Origin: Rhizoclosmatium globosum
Taxonomy: Eukaryota; Chytridiomycota; Chytridiomycetes; Chytridiales; Chytriomycetaceae
Length of the DNA: 64,000 nt
Assembly: GCA_002104985.1 (NCBI GenBank)
Contig: MCGO01000005.1
Location: 744,001 to 808,000, forward strand
Reading direction: 5' to 3'
The position numbers and the translations under genes are program-made. Below are positions 44,733 to 56,490 of the stretch, one piece after another. The notes under the pieces were generated by a model. That model was not told where the DNA came from. It searched no databases and saw only the letters and a list, made by a program, of their open reading frames with translations. How positions within the stretch are numbered: the first letter of the stretch is position 1; each line of letters begins with the position of its first letter.

Positions 44733-47198
44733 ATGGAAATCGAGGCATCAACAACAAACAAGCGCTTCAATCGGCTCTCAATGCCGAAAGATGTTGACGA
44801 CTTCTTTGCGAAGCCATCAAAGTCATTTGTGTTTCCAGCACCCACAACGTTTGAAAAGCCAGAATTTCACGCATCAAGACCACTAGCGAATCAGCAGAGA
44901 AAGATGATAGTGAAAGAAGACGGATCAAAGATAATGGACACGGATGACTCATTCACAAAGGGTCCAGTGAGTAGAATCGTCTTGCACCCACCAAACTCCG
45001 TTTTTCCTCAATTAAATGGAAACTAATAATTGCTCAAAAGTGGACGATCGGGGAATCATGTGCCCTCAAGAACGCTCTTTTTGTCTACCTACAAACAAAC
45101 GGAATCGATTCCTCCGAAGCACTCAACTTTGTCGCTTCAACGGCAAAAGAAAAGAACGACAAATATCCTGGCAATCACTCACAATTCCTCATTGAGCTGT
45201 ACCGTATCTCCGGCCTCAATAGGAGTCTCACCCAAATTGCGTGTCACTTGAAAGTCAAACTTGAAGAACAGAATTGGGAACGAGCGGGTGATAAGTGGAC
45301 ACCGGAGGAAGATACGCGTCTGATGGAGCTGGCCCAGTTGTATTCACGCTCGTGGGCTCGTATTGAGAGGGCTCTTGGAAGGAAGGGTTGCAGGGAACGA
45401 TTGCGTCAATTGGAAACACACGCGGTCGGTGATTATGAAACTGGACACTTTTCCAAACAGGAACAGCTTCAGTTTTTGCGTGGTCTTCTAGGTTTGTATT
45501 TTTGGAATACATCTCGAAAATCCCACAATCAGCTAATCAAATTTTGAATCCTACATACAGTTCATCATCATCCAGTTTCGGAAGATATCATCTTTCCAGA
45601 ACCCGAAGTCCTCCAAAAGATCGAAGCGGATTTTGTACCCACCCGCTCCATCATATCCCTTCGCAAAAAGTTTGAAAACGGATTTAGGCTCGTTTGGATT
45701 GAGGCTAAGAAAAGAGGTTGGACTGGTGCGGATGATGAGAAACTCACAGAGGAGGATTTGGAGACGGTGAAGAAAGCTGCAAACCCAGGAAAGTTTACAC
45801 GCGACCTTGAGATTGTTCTATTAAGAGTGTGAGTCTTGCAGTAGTTATCACAGAGTGTCTATTAAAATTAATGCGTTTCGTTTATTATAGACTTCAAAAA
45901 ACAAACGCCAAGGACGAATCCGAAATAACATGGCACCAAATCATGCTTGCGCATCCAAAATTGTCAGTCTGGCAGCCAAAACAGTTGTCCTATCGCTGGT
46001 ACCTAATTAAGGCCAAGGCATTGCCACATCTTCAAGCTTTGGGAAAGTTTCAGGATTGTATTGTTTACCTGCTTGAACTCTTTCGTGCAAAACGGGTGTC
46101 AATTGGAGGTGATGCTTCTAGTTCTGCGAAATCAATCGTATCTGCCGAGTTTATAGATGAAAGTGACGAAGATGAGAATGACGAAGGTCTCAACAACAAC
46201 GAGCAACCTGCTGTCATCGCCGTGAAACCGAAAAAAGTCAAAAAGAACAAAAAAAAGTCAGATATGGCTGTTGCAACTTCATCTCAATCTGTTATTGGTG
46301 CAAACAATGTGGTTCCATCTGAATCTGAAGTAATTGTACCAGCCAAATCTGTGAACAACGGAAACAACGGAAACAAGGATGCACAGAATTCAGGCCGTAA
46401 TGACAATGACGCTCGTGTTCAAACTACTATCGCTGTCAAGAACGTCAAAAAGAATAAGAACGAGACAAGTGCTACAATTCTCGCTGAGGCCACACCTGCT
46501 GCTACAACACCACTTGCAAATTCTCCAAAGAAAAAGAAGAGAAAAGCTATGCTTGACAGCCAATATAGTGAATCTAGCCCAAAACTGGCGGAAATTACTG
46601 CTGCGGTCACTGCCGAAAAGCCTCAAAGAAAGAATCAATCCTCTGAAATGGAAAATTCCACCACACCTACTGACGAGCCTCCAAAAAAGAAGAAAAACCT
46701 TCCAACAATTCTGTTACTTCTCACAAAGAGGTTGAAAAAGCGAACGAAATGAATGCAAAGTCGCTAGTGGAACAACCGTCTAACGAACAATCTGTTCAGC
46801 TATCGGAGGCTCAAATTCGGAAAAAGGAACGAAAGAAGGAGAAGAAAGAAAAACGGAAGTTGGAGAAGTTAACTGCATTAGAGTCGGGAGAACAAACTTT
46901 GGCTTCCATGGACCAAAATCAATCGAAATCTATTGTGTCGTCAGGAGAGGAACGTATTTCACCAAAGCGGAAGCGTGTTGATGAGTCAACGATGAAATCA
47001 AGTTTTCCCGTTCAGCCTGTGCCCACAACACCCGTTTTAGTTCAAATCGATTCAACCGGACTTTCAAAGAAACAGTTGAAAAAGTTGCGAAGACAGGAAG
47101 CAGCACGTTCTGTGACTTTGCAAGCTACTCCAACTCAAACACCTGTACACACAACTGGGGAAGAACCCAAGAAAAAGAAAAAGAAGAGTCTTGTGTAA
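44733..47198 (+). CDS. Myb/SANT DNA-binding protein with lysine-rich tail (Reb1/TTF-I-like)
   Basis: Nuclear, probably nucleolar, DNA-binding protein. After a disordered N-terminus, exon 2 encodes a helical region and the Myb repeat DKWTPEEDTRLMELAQLYSRSWARIERALGR. Further SANT-like segments follow (ITWHQIMLAHPKLSVWQPKQLSYRW). The arrangement recalls Reb1/TTF-I factors that stop RNA polymerase I, but the evidence is motif-level. The C-terminal third is acidic, then has KKXK-rich blocks (KKVKKNKKKS, SPKKKKRKA, KKERKKEKKEKRKLEK). The frame breaks at about 46693 in an A run: one added A continues PPKKKKK into SNNSVTSHKEVEK and on to the stop at 47198. About 745 residues in total. Confidence 0.75.
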
Positions 47199-47450
47199 TT
47201 TCAGATCATCGAGATAACTTAATAAACTTTTTCTTCATAATGATTGAATGTGGTTATCTGGGTAACAAACGTGCTGCAACAAAAAGGAGTCAGATGGTCT
47301 TTGATACAGACAGAAATCCATTCATCGCACAGTATAAGAATATCAGAATCTGCGTATAATTATTGCGTATAATTATTCTCACAGACATTGTATCTGGAGC
47401 GCGTTTTGTAGACTCTCGTTCTTAAACGCCTTTTCCTTTTACGATGGACA

Positions 47451-47532
47451 GACAACGTGGCCGAGCGGTTAAGGCGATAGACTAGAAATCTATTACTCTC
47501 TGAGTGCGCAGGTTCAAGTCCTGCCGTTGTCG
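47451..47532 (+). tRNA. tRNA-Ser(AGA), intronless
   Basis: Identical over 82 bases to the copy at 42445-42526, with all stems intact and anticodon AGA. Confidence 0.95.
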
Positions 47533-47922
47533 CGTATTGCGCCACAAGTTTTGGTTTCAGCGTCAGTTGTCTTGGTTTGGGGGAATCTCGATTGCTCAAA
47601 ACTCTGCATTCGTAAATCATCCATCGACTTCAAACTAAGTTCCGCCAAAGCTGCACGCCAGGTTTTTTTAGCTGGTCTGGTATTGTATCAAGGCTCAGAA
47701 TCAAGTAGCGACGTCCGCATATTATGTATGATCCTCAATGGATTCCATGAACTGTTGGACACAAAGGCTTCCATGCAGGCATATATATAGTTGAATTTCT
47801 TGAACTTGCTGTGCTTTTCAATCCTGTTCTGCAAAATCCAAATCCAACTTCACCCCTGAACCAACCCCTCCACCTCAACACAACCTCCCAAACAACACCC
47901 TGCCTCTTCTCCAGCTAAAAGC

Positions 47923-47989
47923 GGGCCTCACGGGGAATTGAACCCCGGACCTCTCCAAAGCGAGAATCATACTACTAGACCATAAGGCC
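47923..47989 (-). pseudogene. tRNA-Pro pseudogene with anticodon-arm deletion
   Basis: Matches tRNA-Pro(TGG) at the acceptor, D and T arms, but five bases are missing from the anticodon loop and 3' side of its stem: plus strand CTCTCCAAAGCGAG against CTCTCGCACCCAAAGCGAG in the intact copy. The remaining 67 bases cannot form a normal anticodon arm, so it should not give a working tRNA. Confidence 0.88.
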
Positions 47990-49067
47990 GAATATAACCG
48001 CGTATTGACCGCAACACTACCCGTAAATGCATCATTCCTTTAGTATTAAAATATATTAAGATGGAGTATATCGTTGCGACTAGTGTCGATATTCTGATTT
48101 TGAAAGCATCGTATGTTCATGGGAACAAGAAAGGTTTCCAACATTTTCTGTAGATTCACGCATATCTACTTTAAAAGTTCTCTACAGGGCAGTATCTCCT
48201 ACAAACGCGATTTCAATCGAGCCAGTGCTCGGAATATTCTTTCAACCAGAATTGTCAGATTTGACAGCCCTTCCTGCCTCACCAGCGATCCCAAAATCAC
48301 TTTCACACTTTCGCAAAAACGCCCTCATAAGCGGGAATTTCCCATCTGTGTATGAATAGAAGCCCACCTGTGAATGGGGAATGATGAATACCACAGGACC
48401 TTGTTGATAGCATACAGTGCGAGTGGCTCCCATACGAAGCCTGGGAGGACAGCGCGATGCAGTCGGGGTTACATATACTTATTGTATTGTTTTGCTTTTG
48501 GGTGGGTGAGGTTGACCTGCTACTTGTTTAACATAAAAACCTGATTGAAGGGCACTGTCCTATAAACAAAAGAATGAAAGCAGTTTTAAGTGTCATCGAG
48601 TCTAAAGTTATTTTTTATGGGGATTTGTTCTGGGGTAAGTGTGTGCCTACATCAAAATGTAAAATCCCTGAACGAACATATAAGGAGGACTTATGCTTCG
48701 CTTCAGTAACATTACTGTTAAAATACAGCTTCGTCTCTGCGTAATAACATTCTCGCGCCATTATCCCGTACTATTCTTTTTGTTAAAGTTGGATTCTTCA
48801 TCACGGTGAATTCAATTAAGGGAACAGCACCTACACAAAGTAGCTACAATACTGCATGGTGGCCTCAATGACATCACTCTTAAAATACAACTGTCCAGAC
48901 GATTTTGCCGACTTCTTAAAATGTGAATCGAAAGCAAAGGAAGTAATAGATTGATGTATTATTTATCGCGAGCACGAAGAAGTTACGCTTGGGCATCTAA
49001 AATCGCGGATCCCAACCTCGATATTACGCCATCATTGACGAAGTATCCTGTTAATATGCGCTTTTAT

Positions 49068-50203
49068 TCAATGAAACATGGCTGAAACAAATTTATCCAG
49101 CGGTCCACCATACGCGTCACTTTGAACACATTGATCCATTCTCACGACATTCACTCCTGCATTCATCAAAATTTGTACTACAGGCCCAGCTATACTTTCA
49201 GAAGCGGCATACATATCGTGTTGTAATGAAATCGCATTCCTTTGTCCTGCTGTGACCCATGATTGGACGTTACTGAGTACTGCGTCGGTCGTCGTTGTCC
49301 CTGATTGAAGGTTGAAGTCTCCAGTATCCCTTAGCCACTTGATTGAAGTTAAGCCGAGCGACGAAGCGACAGCGAGCATTTCACGATTCACATACCCGTC
49401 TTTACAAACTGATCAATACAGACTTAAGGCGCACAAAAATGTACACTCACAGGGCGGCCGCCAAAATTTTGGAGTAACTCCAGTTATTTGTTTTATTGCC
49501 ATGGCGGTAGTTACGAGTTCGGCAACGATTTGGTCATGCTTTTGGGGTTTTCTTAGCTCCATTTTGATAAGGGAATGGATGTCTTACACTCAAGGTCGTC
49601 ATATCGGAATGTGACCAAGTGTGGCTTCTAATTACAAAGCTCAAAAACGCGTATTTTGAAGTAATTGAGAACGAACCCTATTTGATGACCGGCTTGGTGA
49701 ATCGCCAATAATATATCGGGATACAGAATAGCTTGTGAGCCAATGACGAAGAATGTAGCCTTGATTCCATACTTTGCCAGAGTTGCCAACAAGTCTGGGG
49801 TGTACTGACTTGGTCCTCCAAAACAGTCAATATCTCAAATTCTCAATCAAGAACACTGAAGTTTTTAACTACCATCATCGAATCCAAGGCCCCATTGATC
49901 GCCCACGCAAGTGACATATATATTTTGCGGTACTGTATAATCGACGTTTTGTAGAAATGCATTACTCCATTGGGGATTAGTTGCTGGAACCTTCCATCGT
50001 TCTGGAGCCCACGTAAAGTCGAAGTTTAAGCTTTGTGAGTCTCTAAAAGGGTTTGCACGGCTTTAGACGTCATGGATGAGGTGATATGAACGTTACCGCC
50101 TAGGCAACGGAACGGAGCTTATATTCCGCGAATGAGGGTATCCATGGACTATTGCATAGAGTGACGCTAAGAAGAGGTGTGTGGTGGCCGTTACGAATAT
50201 CAT
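49068..50203 (-). CDS. Secreted polysaccharide deacetylase, CE4 family (chitin deacetylase-like)
   Basis: Removes acetyl groups from chitin or a related cell wall polymer. The start MIFVTATTHLFLASLYAIVHG is a plausible signal peptide. Exons then give FDFTWAPERWKV, the CE4 motif 1 GFDDGP, ATFFVIGSQAI, the metal motif SHTWSHSDMTTL, TGVTPKFWRPP (motif 3), and a C-terminal part with IKWLRDTGDFNLQ and ISLQHD, close to motifs 4 and 5. About 280 residues in six or so exons; one inner intron after MTTLS seems only 31-36 nt long. The family call is firm; chitin as substrate is inferred. Confidence 0.85.
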
Positions 50204-50314
50204 TTGGGGGATAGATGATTCCAAAAAATCGACCCGCCAAGTTTTCAAAAATGAACGGGACCTTCCGTAACGGCAGCGCTACAAATTGAACTTTTTCATT
50301 TAGTTGAACATCTT

Positions 50315-51998
50315 TTAATACGGAATTTCGTAAGCCAGCACAATTCCATCATCTCCAGCGCAAGCGATTCCCATCGTTTTGTTCCTCTCTTCAATGTCAA
50401 AGACTGAAAATGTTCGGATCGCGTTTTTGATTCCAGATTCACGTGTTTCCATATTATTTATGGTAGTTCCCGTCGAATTCGAAGCAGGTTCTCGTTGACC
50501 ATATTCAAGTTGTGAACTTTTTGTAAGATTGCTTATCAGCTGTGTTCGACCATCTCCCCAAGCAACCGCGATACCACCAATTTGTGAAACAGACGTCATT
50601 TGATATACTGCCAAAGATGCGCTTGTTGGTGATGCGACGTTCGTTCGTGAAGGCTTTTTTGACAGTTTGGACACCTTGTCTTCGCCATCAGCTGAAGAAC
50701 AAGTCCATAATGTTGGCGCAATTTCCTCAACGATGTCAAGTCCTTTCAGTTTCCGCATTTTGCCACCGCCTTTAATTTCCAGGACTTTCAGTACTCCATC
50801 ACCTCCCCCGCCAGCAGTGACAACACTCAAACAATCTCCAACACAAGGATTCACACCTCCTCCAACTCCAACCATCATCGTGACCCCTCCTCCACCCGTT
50901 GCAGTTCCAGAATCTTTTCCATCGGAGCTCCCACAGTAAATCCCTTCATATCGGCCAACACAACGGCCCTGCCCCTCTGGAACTCGAAAGTCAAAACATC
51001 GAACGGCTCCATCCAAAAGACCACTCGATACTACAACGTCACCGGCAGGATTTGATGCGAGAAGCAACAACGATGAAATAGGTCCGTGATGAGCTTGAAT
51101 GAATGATGTAGGATGAATATTAGTTGGCTGATTACGAGCTGAAGTTGTGCGCTGGGGTGAGGAATTCAAGTCATGGCAATAAATTACACCATTTCGAGTA
51201 TACGTAATGACACGAGACGGAGACGCATAGGAAGACAACGAAGATGATGTTGAATTTCTTGGGTCTGTGTTTATGAATCCAAGGATCGCATTGGAAGGAG
51301 TAGGTCGCCGTTTTCGCAACTTGTCCACTGTGGGTACAGTTTGAGACCTTTTGGATGACGCTAATAAACTGAGACTGCTTAAACTGAGGGAATTATCCAA
51401 GCCAGTATTGTAGTTTTGTGTTGAACCGATTGATGATTCCTGACACAGAGTCGCCACACATAAACCACCGCGTCGCGTATTTGTTACATCCCAAATCTTC
51501 ACCGTTGCATCATACGACCCTGAAGCAAGTATATTCTGATTTCCAGATGCTACAAAGACTGTAAACGAACAATCGGCTGGGATAACAATATCAACCTCGC
51601 AAGCACGATACTGACGCCTCATGACCAATCAAATCCACACAAGTAGCTTCAGGGAGCTTAGGTCGTGTGTCAGAATGAAACTGCTGGCTCGTTTTGGGTG
51701 GAGTGACCAGGGTCCAAATACACACTTTTGCATCCATTCCTCCTGAGCATACCTTGTGTTTACCACCGGAGGATGTCAGTGGCTCGACGCAAGTGACCCA
51801 CTCCTGGTGTCCATAGTTCTTGCTGTAAAGCTTCGCAGCCACAGTGTTTGTCCCAAGTGATATCTGTGCGAGTCCGTGGTCTGCTCCACCAACAATTAGT
51901 TGTGGAGGAAGTTTTTGTTTTGAGCTGGAATTTTTTGAGAGAATAGCGGACGCGAAGAGTGGTCGATCTGATAAGGGTATGGAGAACGTTGGTTTCAT
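50315..51998 (-). CDS. WD40-repeat protein, function unknown
   Basis: About 550 residues with scattered WD40 signatures: GGADHGLAQIS, CSGGMDAKVCIWTL, ILASGSYDATVKIWDV, SSGLLDGAVRCFDFR and ACAGDDGIVLAYEIPY at the C-terminus. Long low-complexity inserts (Ser-rich, Gly-rich) separate the blades. I do not recognise the family. The frame changes at about 51610: GHEASVSCL continues into the frame EVDIVIPADCSFTVF only if one base is removed, and no intron with canonical borders fits. Single start at 51998; stop at 50315. Confidence 0.7.
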
Positions 51999-52033
51999 TT
52001 TTCTGAAAGTTATTTTGTGCTTTATTTGAGTTA

Positions 52034-52323
52034 TTATTCTGCTGAGGACTCATTCCTGGCTGGCTCTGTTTTGGTCTTTTCTTTAACCACAGAATTCAAT
52101 ATCTCGTCAAAACTTGGGATTCCTTCCTTGATTTTAGCCCAAATGGCATCAACCTCTTGTTTTATTTTGTCTTGGGTAGCAGGATCAAAAACTCTGCCTT
52201 GTTTCCTAAACAGTTAGAGTAAGCCTCGCCTCGAGGTCCAGTTGACAACGGAAGGAAAACAGTCCTTACACCTCACAAACTTCACTTTTCATCAAAACCT
52301 TTTGATCATTCTCTGAACTCATG
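52034..52323 (-). CDS. Small helical protein of 75 residues, unassigned
   Basis: Two exons. Exon 1 encodes MSSENDQKVLMKSEVCEV and ends at a GTAAGG donor; exon 2 begins after CTGTTTAG and encodes KQGRVFDPATQDKIKQEVDAIWAKIKEG, then IPSFDEILNSVVKEK and an acidic end. The splice gives an uninterrupted frame. No family recognised. It is divergent from RSPH9 with about 103 bp between starts, so the two may be co-expressed. Confidence 0.6.
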
Positions 52324-52426
52324 GGCTGTAAAGCTGTTTTCTGTCTCTGTCTCAGTCAGTTGCAAATTCCAGCAAATTCCTTTGTTGGCGGCTGTCAAAG
52401 ATTGTCACTCCTAAAAGAACACCCAA

Positions 52427-53494
52427 ATGGCTACTCTTGACATCAGCGATATCCCACAACACTTTTCCATCGCAGGAGTCACTCTAAACGCGCAAGAACG
52501 CGCTGTGATGACAACTTCACTAAAAGTGAAAGCGGAGGCTGAAAAGCTGGAACATTTGAGTTTTTGGGGAAAGATTTTGGCGATTCAAAAGGACTACATG
52601 CTTGCTCAAGCGAGTGGATCAAACTTTTTCGATAGAAAGTTCTTTTACAGGTGATGTGTGTTTGCGGAATATGTGTGGTCTGACTCTGTGCTATATCCAG
52701 CTTCGATCTCGTCAACTGGCTTCAGCTCCCTGAAGTAACGCCGGAAGAAATGGCTGTGATTGATAAAGTGACCAAGAGATTCACTGGAGACCCGGCTTTT
52801 GAGTTTAGTTTGGGTATGTCGCCAGTGTATTCCTTCCACCTAATCTCAACCCTCACTTTCACTAGCCACCGAAGAAGTCGAAGGAGAAGAGGTTTCATTT
52901 CGATTTTACTCAAATGGTCGCGTAAACTTATGAAACCCATTAGAAACCAAAAGGCCAAACTATCAGTGAAGAAAAGAGACTCTCTGGAGTCATTCAGCTC
53001 ATGAACTATGAAGTCCAAATTGTACCACGAGGAGCATACTTCAGGGATGGAAACTTGACTCTTCAATTGAACCCCATGTTCACAGGTCTCCTAATTTCGC
53101 GCTACGTCGAGAATGCTCACTATTAAACACAGGACTTCAACAATCTGAACTTGGTGAACTCACAAACTACTGCCATTTTCGTGAAGGATTCAACATCAAC
53201 AAAAAGACTGCAGAAGAGCGTGCGAGAAACTTTGACGAAACTATTGATATCTTCGATTCGATCGCAGGAGATGATCCAAGAGGTATAATATAGGTGTGTA
53301 TGTGAAGTGTGACTTAATTTAATTTAATAGGGGTGTGGACTATTTCTGCGGAACGTGGAGGATCTGTCGCATTACTTCGATCGCTGTTGTGGCCTGGATA
53401 CGTCTTTTTCCACACACCATCACCTGTAAAGTGGGGAGGAATGTACTATGGATGGGGACTGAAAAATGCAAATATTGGCTTCATGTTGCCGTGA
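52427..53494 (+). CDS. RSPH9: Radial spoke head protein 9 (flagellar axoneme)
   Basis: Component of the radial spoke head of motile 9+2 flagella. The N-terminus MATLDISDIPQHFSIAG is followed by FWGKILAIQKDYMLAQ, RKFFYSFDLVNWLQLPEVT, KRFTGDPAFEF, ISEEKRLSGVIQ, VQIVPRGAYF, NYCHFREGFN, and the C-terminus GVWTISAERGGSVALLRSLLWPGYVFFHTP ... NIGFMLP. This order and the last segment match animal RSPH9 throughout. Six or seven exons; one inner intron appears to be about 37 nt. About 270 residues, normal for the family. Confidence 0.93.
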
Positions 53495-53579
53495 TAGATT
53501 TTGGAAATTATTGGTGCTTTATTGTTTTTCCATACTCTTCTTCAATAAATAGGTTTACGTTAGTGTCTTACATGAATGT

Positions 53580-55710
53580 TTACAACGAGTCAACCACAAC
53601 TCCATCTTTCGCCCTCAATCTCCACGCTGCCAAACTTGCTGCAAACGCACCGAGCGCTGTGAACCACAGCGGAAACACACCCGACCGAATAGCAACCTCA
53701 TCGACCGCCTGACGTCCTTCATAATCATTCGCAAGGTCAGCCAAAGCAACCAACCCCTCCCTCCCCGCTAAATTCGCACTCCCCAAGAAACATCCCCCAA
53801 ACGCAGCTGGAAAGTCCCCAACAACAGCCAACAAAGCTAACCCCGCCCTCCTCACCTCCCTCTTCAACCCCTCCATCTCACTCACAAGCATCTTCACCTC
53901 CAAACTCTGCCCTCCACCCGCCTCTCCACCCACATTCCCACCTCCCCTTCTCAAACTCTGCATCAACTGACTCAACCCAGCTACACCCCTTCCCCCAACC
54001 ACATCCGCCAGAAACTCTTCAACCCCATACACACCTCCATCCCCGCCTCCCATACCAACAGAACTAACCCTCCGCCCAGACCCACGACCCGCCAACTGAA
54101 CCTGCCGCCGCACAACAACAAGCGCCTTCACAATCCGCCACACCTTCCGTGCCCACACGGCTGCGTCCGCGCTGATCACGAGACACCATACGACAGCCGC
54201 CCACCGCCGAAGTGTGCGTGTTCGTTGTAGGGTGTATGCGGCGGTTGACGTATGTGCTTGGAGGCGGGGTGGGGGTGTGAAGCTGAGGATTCGGGATTTG
54301 GCGAGGATGTATGTTAGTGAGAGGGGTGTGTGGATGAATATGTGGAGGAGGGTTCGCCATGTTTTTAGGGCTGTTGTGAGGGGGTCTATGTGGGTTGGGT
54401 CGTCGGGGGATGTAGGTTGTGGAGGTGGAGGTGGAGGTGTTGTTTTTCGGGATTGTTTGGAGGTGAAGGAGGAGATAGAGTCGGAGTGCGGGAGGAGGGG
54501 GAGAGGAATGGGGTAGTTAATGGATTTTGTGGAGTCACTTGTGGCGCTGAGGGAGGGGAGTTTGAAGTCGGATTCTGTGAATGAGGCAGATAGGTCAAGT
54601 GTTGCACTTGCTTTTACGGATGAGGATAATGATGAGCCCAAGGGAACTGGTGTTGACTCTTCTTCTGTTCTCTTAACTCGGTCTATACTCATTGGTCGAC
54701 GTCGGCGGCTTGCGCTCCTCGTACCTCCACGCATTTCTTTTCTGTTCGAACTTCTTTGCCTTGCTCGTGCGTCTTCTTCATCATCGTTCTCTTCATCACC
54801 ACTCTTAAGCGCACGCCGTTTCCGTTCCTGTCGTCGCTGTCTTTGCTGCTGGACAACTTCAAGTTCATCTCCACTTTCACCTGCAGCAGCACTTTCATCA
54901 CCGGTACTTCCGCCATCTTGACTACTACCAGCCTCAATATCCTTCTCTTCGCTTTGCTTTGCAATATCTTCCGTTGCATCCTGGTTGATCATATCACTCA
55001 AGGTACTGCGTCGATATTCTTTCGCAACTGGAGTCACTGGAGCAACTATCGACGTGGAACGAGTGTGTGTTGACGTAGAAACACGGCTGGATGGCATACG
55101 CGACGGACGAGAAGACTGAGGAAACGGTGAGAAAGGGGTCACATCACTGTCGGCTAATGGAAGAAGATGATCAGGCAGCTGCGTTGTCACAGGTGTTGTT
55201 TCAGTCACATTCGGGACTGAGACGCGTATCGATTAGTTTCTGTACCCGTTAGATTCAAAACGATAACCATACCTAATGAAAGACCTTGCTTGATGCCATA
55301 AATGATACGTATGATATGACGTGTTGACGATAGAATCATACAAAACCTAAGAAACTTGAGTGCTACTTTCCTACGATCAGTTCCAGCTCCAAAACCTGCT
55401 GCAACAGCTTTCCACGCCGCATGGGGTTTTCCTGAAGACGAGGCCACATTGGTAGACGATGAGGAAGAAGCCTCAGCAATGGCGGAAGCAGCAGCTGTTG
55501 CGTGTGACCACCAGCACCATAATCTCCACCACCCTAGGAAAACTGTTTGTACGCGAAACCATCGGAGAAATGAGCTTATTCTTGAGGGTGTATTCGTGAC
55601 AATAACGGTGGAGTTTGAAGTAGCAGTTCCTTTTGCTGCATCTAATACAGCACCTATTTATTTAGTGTTGTTAGAGGTGTACGTTTTAGAGAGCGAAAGC
55701 GGTTGTTCAT
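53580..55710 (-). CDS. PEX11-like peroxisomal membrane protein with large insert
   Basis: Upstream exons encode FLRWFRVQTVFLGWWRLWCWW, then TDRRKVALKFLRFCMILSSTRHIIRIIYGIKQGLS, which resembles the N-terminal PEX11 region. After an intron (VPN into VTETTP) there is a disordered insert of about 200 residues rich in Ser, Arg and acidic residues. The C-terminal half (TLRRWAAVVWCLVISADAAVWARK, SGVFPLWFTALGAFAASLAAWRLR) resembles the PEX11 amphipathic and membrane part. PEX11 proteins elongate and divide peroxisomes. The start is uncertain: no ATG exists in the second exon's frame; ATG 55710 (MNNRFRSLKR) works with a 29-nt intron. The gene begins on top of the stop of the next gene upstream. Confidence 0.5.
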
Positions 55711-56423
55711 AGCCCTGACAATCTCCAACGATACCACTTGATACCACTTGACACGACACTACTGATTTGATGCCAATACTTTGATTCCGCCGACTGTTCC
55801 ATCAAATTGAAGCAACTATCAATCACTGTGTTTGTCGCCTTTTGTCAATCCATTGTTCTTGTTTTTCAATCAACACCAGCTTGGACAGTTTTGAAAGAAA
55901 GAGAAGAGGAGTAGAGATAACTCACGCCAGACACCATCTTCTTCATCTTCAATTGCAGCTAGGGAAACCATGAGTGCCGCCACTAGATTAGCAGCAGTGG
56001 AGGAGACGCGCAGAGTCAGATCGATTCCTTGGATTCCTTCAAGGGCGCTTGCAAGGGACACTGCATACGCGTGCGACTGATGCACCAGATTTGACAGGAA
56101 GATTGGGAGAGAAGCTGAAGCGAGGGAAGGCGGTTGAAGGGAGGATGGATGGATTGAATTCGAAGTGGATTGCTGTTGCTGTTGCTGTTGCTGGTCGGCA
56201 AAGGAGGAAGCCGATGAGTTTGACAGTGCCGGCGACCGCGGAACCACTTCATTAATCTGTCTTGAGTGAGAAAGGACAGTTGCGAGGTGGTGGTGGATGC
56301 GCGAGACCAACGATGCGTAGGCGCTGTGTGCGTTGGCGTTTGAGGGTATTGTTGGATTAGATTAGATTAGATTAGTTAAGAGTTTAAAGAGAGAAAGTAG
56401 CACCTTTGGTCCGAGGAAGCCAT
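55707..56423 (-). CDS. Helical protein with poly-Gln tract, unassigned
   Basis: Start ATG at 56423 (MASSDQ), joined across a short intron to SAYASLVSRIHHHLATVLSHSRQINEVV, then a Ser-rich stretch, a run of eight glutamines (56164-56190), and helices LPIFLSNLVHQSHAYAVSLASALEG and SSTAANLVAALMVSLAAIEDEEDGVW. A last exon gives IDSCFNLMEQSAESKYWHQISSVV and the stop at 55707. About 195 residues; no family recognised. Its first codons overlap the 5' end of the divergent CFIm25 transcript region, and its stop overlaps the ATG of the PEX11-like gene by four bases. Confidence 0.55.
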
Positions 56424-56490
56424 GTGTGTTTGTTTGAGTTTGTTGTTTCTTGCACACTTTCTTACACTTTCTTTCATCCAACAAAAGCCA

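Larger units (their letters stand above)
47447..48853 (+). repeat. tRNA-associated repeat family, copy B
   Basis: Same order as copy A: tRNA-Ser, spacer, tRNA-Pro (damaged here), conserved block, tail. The conserved block has TATGTATAA in place of TATATATAA, and its ORF runs on the minus strand from ATG 48433 with a stop at 48242, shorter than in copy A because CAA became TGA. The tail is nearly identical to copy A with scattered small indels. The Ser-Pro spacer matches copy C closely (for instance around GCTGCACGCCAGGT), but not copy A. Confidence 0.85.

Noticed and set aside
47360..47620. Open frame of 86 codons on the minus strand containing TTAGLEPAHSESNRFLVYRLNRSAT
   Set aside because: It is the antisense translation of tRNA-Ser and its flanks, a well-known type of spurious protein in databases.
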